A DNA stretch of 64,000 nucleotides, from contig NZ_QJSD01000003.1 in the NCBI RefSeq assembly GCF_003313245.1, forward strand, positions 186,001-250,000, in the 5' to 3' direction. Each line of letters begins with the position of its first letter. Positions within the stretch are counted from its first letter, which is position 1. Below the pieces are notes generated by a model. The model made no database searches and was not told the origin of the DNA. It worked only from the letters and a program-made list of their open reading frames with translations. The translations under genes and the position numbers were made by a program. This DNA comes from Primorskyibacter marinus. Lineage in GTDB: Bacteria > Pseudomonadota > Alphaproteobacteria > Rhodobacterales > Rhodobacteraceae. Below are positions 57,386 through 64,000 of this stretch, piece by piece.

Positions 57386-57717
57386 GGTGTCAAACCTTGC
57401 CGGAAAAGCCGCAGAAAAATCGGTCGCGCGCGACTATGAAAGGCGCGGCTACAGCATTGCCCGGACCCGCTGGCGGCGAGATTGACCTGATCCTTGAGCG
57501 CGGCAAACTTGTTGTCTTCGTCGAGGTCAAGAAAAGCCGCGATTTTTCGCACGCGGCCTTGCGGATCAGCGCAGCGCAACAGCAACGTATCTTTGGGGCC
57601 GCCGAAGAATACCTTGCGTCCTGTCCGAACGGTACGATGACCGACTGTCGGGTGGATGTCGCTTTGGTCGATGCTGCCGGGCGCATCAAGGTGATCGAGA
57701 ACGCCTTTGCCGCCTGA
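57375..57717 (+). pseudogene. yraN: YraN family (UPF0102) gene, frameshifted
   Basis: Endonuclease-fold UPF0102 family member, broken in this sequence. From ATG 57375 the frame reads an authentic YraN N-terminus (LAGKAAEKSVARDYERRGYS, ARTRW near residue 32) but stops at TGA 57483-57485. The conserved C-terminal part, GGEIDLILERGKLVVFVEVK, is in the next frame from about 57472 and runs to 57717. Two bases (or five) appear lost in the RTRWRG-GGEIDL junction at about 57468-57475. Either the gene is inactivated or this is a sequencing error. It sits in the usual rsmI-yraN-gshB order. Confidence 0.85.
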
Positions 57718-57793
57718 CATCAGCGGCGCGCCCATTGCCTAACCCCGCGCCTTGCGGCATGTAGTTCCCAAATCCGCAAGCGAAGGGGCAAGC

Positions 57794-58729
57794 ATGAAGA
57801 TCGCGTTTCAGATGGATCCCATCGAGCAGGTCAATATCGAGGCTGACAGTACGTTCCGGCTTGCCGAAGAGGCACAGGCGCGCGGACACGAGCTGTTTTA
57901 CTACCTGCCCGACCAGTTGGCCTATCAGGAGGGGCGCATCACCGCCCGCGGTCAATCGCTGCAAGTTCAGCGCAAACAGGGTGCCCATGCCACGCTGGGC
58001 GAGATGCAGGAAGTCGATCTTGCGGATTTCGATGTCGTCTGGCTGCGGCAAGACCCGCCGTTCGACATGCATTACATCACGCTGACGCATCTGTTGGACC
58101 GAATTCACCCCGGCACGCTGGTGGTCAATGATCCATTCTGGGTGCGCAACTATCCTGAAAAACTGTTGGTGCTTGATTTCCCGGATCTGACGCCGCCCAC
58201 GACGATTGCCCGCGACCTTGCCACGATCAAGGCGTTCAAGGCCAAGCACGGTGATGTCATCCTCAAGCCGCTTTATGGCAATGGGGGCGCGGGCGTGTTC
58301 CGGCTGGATGCCAATGATCGCAACCTGTCCTCCTTGCACGAGCTGTTCACCGGGTTCAGCCGCGAGCCGTTGATTGTGCAGAAATTCCTGCCCGACGTGT
58401 CCAAGGGCGACAAGCGCGTGATCCTTGTTGACGGCGAACCGGTTGGCGCGATCAACCGGGTGCCCGCCAAAGGCGAAACCCGTTCCAACATGCATGTCGG
58501 GGGGCGGCCCGAAAAGGTGTCCCTGACCGAGCGTGATCTTGAAATCTGCGCGCGGATCGGTCCGAACCTTCGTGAAAAGGGGCAGGTTTTTGTCGGGATC
58601 GACGTGATCGGCGACTGGCTGACCGAGATCAACGTAACCTCGCCCACTGGCATTCAGGAGCTTGAGAGGTTCGATGGCGTCAACATCGCCGCCAAGATCT
58701 GGGAGGCCATCGAGGCGCGCCGCGCATGA
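57794..58729 (+). CDS. gshB: Glutathione synthetase
   Basis: ATP-grasp ligase joining gamma-glutamylcysteine and glycine to make glutathione, 311 residues. The N-terminal [20 protein letters not shown] block is typical of proteobacterial GshB. The ATP-grasp metal/nucleotide segments are [19 protein letters not shown] near 154 and [16 protein letters not shown] near 279. An AAGGGGCAAGC precedes ATG 57794. It overlaps the next gene by 4 bases (ATGA). Confidence 0.95.
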   Translation: MKIAFQMDPIEQVNIEADSTFRLAEEAQARGHELFYYLPDQLAYQEGRITARGQSLQVQRKQGAHATLGEMQEVDLADFDVVWLRQDPPFDMHYITLTHLLDRIHPGTLVVNDPFWVRNYPEKLLVLDFPDLTPPTTIARDLATIKAFKAKHGDVILKPLYGNGGAGVFRLDANDRNLSSLHELFTGFSREPLIVQKFLPDVSKGDKRVILVDGEPVGAINRVPAKGETRSNMHVGGRPEKVSLTERDLEICARIGPNLREKGQVFVGIDVIGDWLTEINVTSPTGIQELERFDGVNIAAKIWEAIEARRA

Positions 58730-59640
58730 GCTTGCGCAGTGCCCTGCTCAATCACTGGCTGCGCCTGACTGAAAAACGGCATCTTGCCCGTGCTACAACA
58801 CCACAGGCCCTGCGCGTCAGCTTTGAGCGGAAGGCGCGCTTCTTTTTCCATGCGCCGAAGGGCAGCGCGTTCCAGCGCGGCTCAATTGCCGAGGTGCCAG
58901 TGCTTTGGGTTTCGGCCCCGGAGGCGGATGATGATCTGCTGATCCTCTATTTTCACGGTGGCGGCTATGTCTTCGGTTCGCCGCGCACCCATCGCGCGAT
59001 GCTGGCCTGGATCTCTTCAATGTGCAGCGCCTGGGCCTGTCTGCCTGACTACCGGCTGGCACCGGAGCACGCGTTCCCCGCCCCGGTCGAGGATGCGGTC
59101 GCCATCTATACGGACCTGCTTGACGGCGGCACGCTGCCGGACCGCATCATCCTAGGCGGTGACAGTGCCGGTGGCGGGCTGGCGCTGGCGCTTCTGGCCG
59201 AGATTTGCCGTCAGGATCTGCCGCGACCAGCGGGATGCTTTGCCTTTTCACCGCTGACCGATCTGCGCTACGCAGGCGCGTCTATTCACGAAAATGCCGA
59301 TAGCGATGTCGTTCTGCCCGCCGAGCGCGTGGACGAAATGGCTGACATGTATCTGCAAGGCGCTGACCCGGACGATCCGCGCGCCTCGCCCCTGCATGGG
59401 GATTTCACGGGGGCTTGTCCGGTCTGGCTGGCCGCGAGCGACACAGAGATACTGCTGGATGATACGCGACGCATGGCCGAGGTCTTGCGCGCCCAAGGCG
59501 TCGAAGTGGAGGTTGAGATCAAGCCCAACATGCCGCATGTCTGGCCCCTGTTTCGCGGGTTGATCCCCGAAGCGGACGCCACGTTGCGGCGGCTGGCGAA
59601 GTGGATCACGCGTCTCGCGCGGCCGTCAAACGGTAGCTGA
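58726..59640 (+). CDS. Alpha/beta hydrolase, hormone-sensitive-lipase family esterase
   Basis: 304 residues. The oxyanion-hole motif [14 protein letters not shown] is near residue 78 and the nucleophile elbow GDSAGGG near residue 145, both hallmarks of the HSL (family IV) esterases. The Asp and His of the triad are likely in [10 protein letters not shown] and NMPHVWPLF near the end. It probably hydrolyses short acyl esters. Its last 35 bases overlap the end of comM on the other strand. Confidence 0.88.
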   Translation: MSLRSALLNHWLRLTEKRHLARATTPQALRVSFERKARFFFHAPKGSAFQRGSIAEVPVLWVSAPEADDDLLILYFHGGGYVFGSPRTHRAMLAWISSMCSAWACLPDYRLAPEHAFPAPVEDAVAIYTDLLDGGTLPDRIILGGDSAGGGLALALLAEICRQDLPRPAGCFAFSPLTDLRYAGASIHENADSDVVLPAERVDEMADMYLQGADPDDPRASPLHGDFTGACPVWLAASDTEILLDDTRRMAEVLRAQGVEVEVEIKPNMPHVWPLFRGLIPEADATLRRLAKWITRLARPSNGS

Positions 59641-61120
59641 TCGCTTCGGCGACATGCGGACGACGCACTTGGGCGGACCGGTCGAGATCGGCGATGGTGC
59701 GGGCGACGCGCATCACCCTGTGATAGCCGCGCGCGGTCAATCCCATGCGGTCGGCGGCACGCCCCAGCAATTCTTTGCCTTCCGCATCCGGACGAGCGAT
59801 TTCTTCCAGAACCGCGCCCGCAGCATCGGCATTGGTGCGCATGCCGTCATGGCCGTCGAACCGCGACGACTGCACGTCGCGGGCCATAGAAACCCGCGTC
59901 GCAACCTCGGCAGAGCTGTCGCCGGAGGGTGGCAGATCCAGATCGGTGAAGCCAACGGGCGGTACTTCGATCCGCAGGTCGAACCTGTCCATCAGCGGGC
60001 CGGAAATGCGGCCCATGTAATCCTCGCCGCAGGTTGGTGCGCGCGAACAGGATCGGTCCGGTTCGCTGAGATAGCCGCAGCGGCAAGGATTGGCCGCTGC
60101 AATCAACATGAACCGGCAGGGATAGCGGAAATGCGCGTTGGCGCGCGAAATCATCACCTCGCCCGACTCGATGGGCTGACGGAGCGTTTCCAGCACGTTG
60201 CGCGGAAATTCCGGGAACTCGTCCATGAACAACACGCCGTTATGCGCCAGGCTGATCTCTCCGGGTTTGGCGCTGCGACCGCCGCCAACAATTGCCGCCA
60301 TAGAGGCCGTGTGATGGGGTTCGCGAAATGGCCGGTGCCGCGAAATGCCGCCTTCATCGAGCAATCCCGCCAGCGAATGGATCATCGACGTCTCCAACGC
60401 CTCGGACGCGCTGAGCGGCGGCAGAATGCCGGGCAGGCGGCTGGCCAGCATCGACTTGCCAGAGCCGGGCGAGCCGACGAACATCAGGTGGTGACGCCCT
60501 GCGGCGGCGATTTCCAGCGCCCGTTTCGCACGCTCCTGCCCACGCACGTCCCGTAGGTCACGGCCCGAAGGGGCGGGCTGGACCTCTCCGGGTTCGGATG
60601 GCGGCAAGGGCGACTGGCCGGTGAAGTGGCGCACCACATCCGCAAGCGAATTTGCGCCAATGACCTGACAACTGCCAACCCACGCGGCCTCTGCCCCCGA
60701 GGCGCGGGGGCACAGCAGCGCGCGGTCATCCTCTGCGGCGGCCATTGCGGCGGGCAGGGCACCCAGCACTGGCACCAGCGTACCGTCAAGCGACAATTCC
60801 CCCAGCGAAACGATCCCGGCCACGGCATCATGCGGAATGATCTCCAACGCGGCCAACAGTCCCAAAGCGATCGGCAGATCGAAATGCGACCCTTCCTTTG
60901 GCAGATCGGCGGGCGACAGGTTGATGGTGATCCGCTTTGACGGCAAGGCAATCGCCATTGACGCAAGCGCCGTGCGCACCCGGTCGCGCGCCTCTGACAC
61001 CGCCTTGTCAGGCAGGCCGACGATAGAAAAGGCAGGCAGGCCCGGCGTCACGGCGCATTGCACCTCGACGGTGCGCGCCTCCACGCCTTCAAAGGCGACT
61101 GTATAGGCGTGAGAGACCAT
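59606..61120 (-). CDS. comM: ComM/YifB family Mg-chelatase-like AAA ATPase
   Basis: 504 residues, AAA+ protein with an N-terminal ribosomal-S5-like domain (VEVQCAVTPGLPAFSIVGLPDKAVSEARDRV) and Walker A GSPGSGKSMLASRLP near residue 216, Walker B FMDEFPEF near 292. A C-terminal Cys-rich segment NPCRCGYLSEPDRSC near 350 may hold zinc. ComM is a helicase that helps branch migration during natural transformation; members occur widely in non-competent bacteria. Start ATG 61120; a 6-codon longer frame is less likely. Confidence 0.92.
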   Translation of the reverse strand: MVSHAYTVAFEGVEARTVEVQCAVTPGLPAFSIVGLPDKAVSEARDRVRTALASMAIALPSKRITINLSPADLPKEGSHFDLPIALGLLAALEIIPHDAVAGIVSLGELSLDGTLVPVLGALPAAMAAAEDDRALLCPRASGAEAAWVGSCQVIGANSLADVVRHFTGQSPLPPSEPGEVQPAPSGRDLRDVRGQERAKRALEIAAAGRHHLMFVGSPGSGKSMLASRLPGILPPLSASEALETSMIHSLAGLLDEGGISRHRPFREPHHTASMAAIVGGGRSAKPGEISLAHNGVLFMDEFPEFPRNVLETLRQPIESGEVMISRANAHFRYPCRFMLIAAANPCRCGYLSEPDRSCSRAPTCGEDYMGRISGPLMDRFDLRIEVPPVGFTDLDLPPSGDSSAEVATRVSMARDVQSSRFDGHDGMRTNADAAGAVLEEIARPDAEGKELLGRAADRMGLTARGYHRVMRVARTIADLDRSAQVRRPHVAEAISYRLTAARDA

Positions 61121-61526
61121 TCCGTCCTGTTCCGGCAAGATTTGGTTAACGCTATGCCGGGGCGGGTTTCAGAATGGTTAACGGTAGCCAGCCATGTCAG
61201 GAAACGATGCGCTTTCGGCTGGTGCCCGGCGTTGGACATCTGTTTTGGGGCTGTCGGGCGCGGCGTTCTGATCGATACTCGTGCGGCTACGTCGCGCTGC
61301 TGATGGGGCCACCAAACGGTGTGCGGTTTCATCATCGGTCCTGGTGAAACGAACTGGCACAGTTTGTTTTTCCTCGACGAGGGAACCTTACGCAACTTTC
61401 TTGCGTTTATCTTTCTGAGATGGTGCCTCGCGCACCCAGTCTATGAACAGTGATCTGTTTTCGATGTGAAGCCGTATCAATATTATTATTCGGTTGATCC
61501 AGAAACCCATCACTGGGGAGCGCAAG
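61121..61526. other. Divergent promoter region between comM and rpoH
   Basis: About 400 bases with no supported gene. Two GTTAAC hexamers lie at 61145 and 61177, close to comM. An A+T-rich zone near 61475-61490 and GGGGAG at 61515-61520 lead into rpoH. A possible RpoE-like TGATCT lies near 61452, too weak to call. Confidence 0.45.
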
Positions 61527-62405
61527 ATGGCACTAGACGCATTCAACGACCGCACCTTGACCCGCCGCGCGATGAAGGCAGAGCTGCTGGACGCAGAGAC
61601 AGAGCTGGCTTTGGCTTATGCTTGGCGCGACAACAGGGACGAGCGCGCTTTGCACCGTTTGATCACCGCCTATATGCGCTTGGCGATTTCGATGGCGGCG
61701 AAGTTCAAGCGTTATGGTGCCCCGATGAATGATCTGATTCAGGAGGCCGGGTTGGGGCTGATGAAAGCCGCAGACAAGTTTGACCCGGATCGTGGTGTGC
61801 GGTTTTCGACCTACGCGGTCTGGTGGATCAAGGCGAGCATTCAGGACTATGTGATGCGCAACTGGTCGATGGTGCGCACCGGGTCCACATCCAGTCAGAA
61901 ATCGCTGTTTTTCAACATGCGCCGGGTGCAGGCGCGGCTGGAGCGCGAAGCGGCCGCCGAGGGGCGCAAATTGCCGCGCCATGAACTGCGCCAGATGATC
62001 TCGACCGAAGTAGGCGTGCCGCTGCATGATGTGGAGATGATGGAAGGCCGCCTGTCGGGGTCGGATTTTTCGCTGAACGCAACGCAGTCTGTCGATGAGG
62101 ATGGCCGCGAATGGATTGACGCGCTGGAGGATGACGGCGCACAGGCGGCCGAGATCGTCGAGAATTCGTTAGATAATGCGCAGCTGCGTGAATGGCTGAT
62201 GCATGCGCTGGACAATCTCAACGAACGCGAACGTTTTATTGTGCGCGAGCGCAAGATGCGCGACAGCCCGCGAACGCTGGAAAGCCTTGGGACAGAGATG
62301 GGCCTGTCGAAGGAGCGTGTTCGCCAGCTTGAAGCCGCGGCATTTCTGAAAATGCGCAAGAACCTCGAATCGCAGTCTGAAGAAGTGTTCGAATTTCTTG
62401 GATGA
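61527..62405 (+). CDS. rpoH: RNA polymerase sigma-32 factor, RpoH-II type
   Basis: Sigma-70 family heat-shock/oxidative-stress sigma factor, 292 residues. Region 2 contains YMRLAISMAAKFKRYGAPMND and LIQEAGLGLMKAADKFDP near 60-95, followed by WWIKASIQDYVMRNWSMVR near 108. The RpoH box is seen as SSQKSLFFNMRRVQARLE near 133, and region 4 ends with GLSKERVRQLEAAAFLKM near 265. The N-terminus MALDAFNDRTLTRRAMKAE resembles R. sphaeroides RpoH-II, which serves the singlet-oxygen response. ATG 61527 has GGGGAG 6 bases before it. Confidence 0.94.
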   Translation: MALDAFNDRTLTRRAMKAELLDAETELALAYAWRDNRDERALHRLITAYMRLAISMAAKFKRYGAPMNDLIQEAGLGLMKAADKFDPDRGVRFSTYAVWWIKASIQDYVMRNWSMVRTGSTSSQKSLFFNMRRVQARLEREAAAEGRKLPRHELRQMISTEVGVPLHDVEMMEGRLSGSDFSLNATQSVDEDGREWIDALEDDGAQAAEIVENSLDNAQLREWLMHALDNLNERERFIVRERKMRDSPRTLESLGTEMGLSKERVRQLEAAAFLKMRKNLESQSEEVFEFLG

Positions 62406-62619
62406 CGTGTCGCTTGCCTTCTTCGGCTTGGCTTGTTTCGCGCCTTGCAGGTTCGAAAAGCTATGATCAGGCATCTTTGATGAGGCGCAGGGTGGCGTGG
62501 TTCGACCGAGCGCGGAAGCGCCTGCGTGGCGTGCAGCAAACAGCAGAGCATTGACAGCACCGATTGAGTTTCCCTGCGCGGCTGCGTAACACTGTTGCGC
62601 AATCAGGCGAGGGGACGAC

Positions 62620-63819
62620 ATGCTGGCGGGAAAACGCATTCTGCTTATCATCGGGGGCGGCATCGCGGCCTTCAAAATGCCCGCGCTGATCCGGCTATTG
62701 CGGCAACAGGGGGCGTGGGTCACGCCTGTGATGACCGCTGCGTCCAGCCAATTCGTGACACCGCTGACAGTCTCGGCACTGGCCGGAGAGAAGGTTTACG
62801 GCGATCTGTTCGATCTTACCGACGAGGCAGAGATGGGCCATATCCAACTGTCGCGTGTGGCGGATCTGGTGCTTGTGGCACCGGCAACGGCGGATCTGAT
62901 GGCGAAGATGGCGCAGGGATTGGCGGGGGATCTGGCCTCGACCCTGCTGCTGGCAACCGATACGCCGGTGATGATCGCGCCCGCGATGAATGTGCGGATG
63001 TGGCTGCACCCTGCGACGCAGCGCAATCTGGCATTGTTGAAAGGCGACGGTGTGCAGGTGGTCGGCCCGGATGAGGGCGACATGGCCTGCGGTGAATTTG
63101 GCCCTGGTCGCATGGCCGAACCGGAAGAGATTGCCGCCGCTTGCGCCGGGGCCTTGACGGACGGCCCTTTGAAAGGGCGTCGGGTGCTGGTCACCTCGGG
63201 GCCGACGCATGAGCCGATCGATCCGGTCCGTTACATTGCCAACCGGTCATCCGGTGCGCAGGGCACGGCGATTGCCCGTGCGCTTGTCGCTTTGGGGGCA
63301 GAGGTGATCTTTGTGACCGGCCCCGCAGAGGTGCCGCCGCCCGAAGGCGTGACGCTGGTGCAGGTCGAAACCGCGCGTCAGATGCGCGATGCGGTTCAGG
63401 CGGCTCTGCCGGTTGATGCAGGGGTCTTTGCCGCCGCCGTGGCCGATTGGCGCATGGCGACGCAGAGCGCCTCGAAGATCAAAAAGGGCGCGTCCGGGTT
63501 GCCGGTGCTGGAATTTGCCGAGAACCCCGACATTCTGGCCGAGGTGTCCCAGATGACCGAGGGGCGTCCGGATCTGGTTGTAGGCTTCGCGGCCGAGACG
63601 GATGACGTGGTGCCCCATGCCACCGCCAAGCGGACCCGCAAGGGGTGTGACTGGATTCTGGCCAATGATGTCAGTCCGGACACCGGAATCATGGGCGGCA
63701 GTGAAAACGCAGTTGTGTTGATCTCGGACTCCGGGGCGGAGCCGTGGCCCCGCATGGGCAAGGCCGAGGTGGCACAGAGTCTGGCGGCGCGTATCGCCGA
63801 GGCTTTGGGTGCAGGATGA
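62620..63819 (+). CDS. coaBC: Bifunctional phosphopantothenoylcysteine decarboxylase/phosphopantothenate-cysteine ligase
   Basis: Makes 4'-phosphopantetheine precursors in coenzyme A synthesis: a flavin-dependent decarboxylase (CoaC) followed by a CTP-dependent ligase (CoaB). It has 399 residues. CoaC motifs include the GGIAAFKMPALIRLLRQQG N-terminus and the APAMNVRMW catalytic Asn/Met block near 121. CoaB begins near 185 with VTSGPTHEPIDPVRYIANRSSG and has KIKKGASGLPVLEFAENPDIL. Probably co-transcribed with dut, 43 bases downstream. Confidence 0.96.
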   Translation: MLAGKRILLIIGGGIAAFKMPALIRLLRQQGAWVTPVMTAASSQFVTPLTVSALAGEKVYGDLFDLTDEAEMGHIQLSRVADLVLVAPATADLMAKMAQGLAGDLASTLLLATDTPVMIAPAMNVRMWLHPATQRNLALLKGDGVQVVGPDEGDMACGEFGPGRMAEPEEIAAACAGALTDGPLKGRRVLVTSGPTHEPIDPVRYIANRSSGAQGTAIARALVALGAEVIFVTGPAEVPPPEGVTLVQVETARQMRDAVQAALPVDAGVFAAAVADWRMATQSASKIKKGASGLPVLEFAENPDILAEVSQMTEGRPDLVVGFAAETDDVVPHATAKRTRKGCDWILANDVSPDTGIMGGSENAVVLISDSGAEPWPRMGKAEVAQSLAARIAEALGAG

Positions 63820-63826
63820 TAGTGCA

Positions 63827-63854
63827 GGAGTTGAGTATTTGAGCCAAGAAGAAG
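63827..63854. repeat. Dispersed repeat tail, copy D (partial)
   Basis: GGAGTTGAGTATTTGAGCC followed by AAGAAGAAG resembles the tail of copies A-C, but the hairpin is missing. It lies between the coaBC stop and the dut start and could supply the ribosome-binding site or even the first codons of dut. Confidence 0.5.
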
Positions 63855-63862
63855 CGCAGGGC

Positions 63863-64000
63863 GTGGTAACTTTGCGGATCAGTTGGGACGCGGGCGCGGA
63901 CCGGGCGCTTGGGTTGCCGCGCTATGAGACCGCAGGTGCGGCCGGAGCGGATTTGCGGGCCAACCTGCCGGATCGCGGCAGCGTGCAGTTGCTGCCGGGC
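63863..64000 (+). CDS. dut: Deoxyuridine 5'-triphosphate nucleotidohydrolase (3' truncated)
   Basis: Start of dUTPase, the enzyme that removes dUTP and makes dUMP. 46 residues from GTG 63863 are visible, matching motif 1 as LPRYETAGAAGADLRANLP. The reading frame stays open to the window edge. An alternative TTG 63839 would add eight residues encoded by the repeat tail and has GGAG at a good distance; which start is used is unclear. Beside coaBC as in many alphaproteobacteria. Confidence 0.85.
   Translation, partial: MVTLRISWDAGADRALGLPRYETAGAAGADLRANLPDRGSVQLLPG

Noticed and set aside
57382-57717. YraN frame as an independent intact gene from GTG 57382
   Set aside because: Its first 30 residues do not resemble YraN while the overlapping frame from 57375 does, so a frameshifted gene is the better reading.

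Overview
The window is chromosomal DNA from a GC-rich marine alphaproteobacterium of the Roseobacter group (Rhodobacteraceae/Roseobacteraceae). The signs are a complete ethylmalonyl-CoA pathway set (mcl2, mch, ecm, ccr) interleaved with the TCA operons, a luxR-luxI pair directly downstream of ccr, an RpoH-II type sigma factor, a DmdB-like acyl-CoA ligase and family-typical protein N-termini. From memory, Ruegeria pomeroyi has a similar ccr-luxR-luxI order; I could not check this here.

Layout: 1-2280 cell-division ABC pair ftsE (5' truncated)-ftsX plus a PlsC acyltransferase. 2428-13383 (minus strand) TCA block: mdh, sucC, sucD, sucA, sucB, an A+T-richer orphan gene, a MAPEG gene and lpdA. 13757-20463 (plus) mcl2, NnrU-like, DUF1737, mch, then sdhCDA, a small lipoprotein and sdhB. 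20726-23268 small conserved proteins, a DUF1989 protein, deoD and an H-NS-like protein. 23447-30253 ecm (minus), a PlsB-like acyltransferase, ccr, a small ORF, luxR and luxI. 30293-36682 a RecD-like helicase and an acyl-CoA catabolic cluster (ligase, MaoC, acyl-CoA dehydrogenase, APH-fold kinase, hotdog thioesterase). 36736-43732 (minus) a thioesterase, the TIGR02186/TauE pair and a BMP-type nucleoside ABC transporter. 43886-48545 (minus) rimI, tsaB, nfu, uspA, an aminotransferase and trpS. 48622-56414 a rhomboid-fold protein, a PLD, murJ, glnD and an LpoA-like lipoprotein. 56507-64000 rsmI, a frameshifted yraN, gshB, an esterase, comM, rpoH, coaBC and the start of dut.

The genes fit together around acetyl-CoA metabolism. 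Ccr, Ecm, Mch and Mcl2 convert acetate-derived C4/C5 CoA esters to C4 acids that enter the TCA cycle through Sdh, Suc and Mdh. Two perfect copies of a paired palindrome (TGTGATCACA twice, 21 bp apart start to start) lie upstream of sucC and sdhC, and a degenerate pair with the same spacing lies upstream of sucD. This suggests one regulator for the 2-oxoglutarate to fumarate segment. A perfect TTAA-N7-TTAAC box of the CtrA type lies just upstream of the luxR unit, suggesting a link between quorum sensing and the CtrA phosphorelay.

Other unusual items are a dispersed hairpin-plus-tail repeat (two copies identical over 53 bp), one copy of which runs into the dut start; a yraN frameshift; a rhomboid protein that lacks its catalytic residues; an orphan gene translationally coupled to sucB; and a small ORF overlapping luxR. 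No tRNA, rRNA, CRISPR array, prophage or insertion sequence was recognised.
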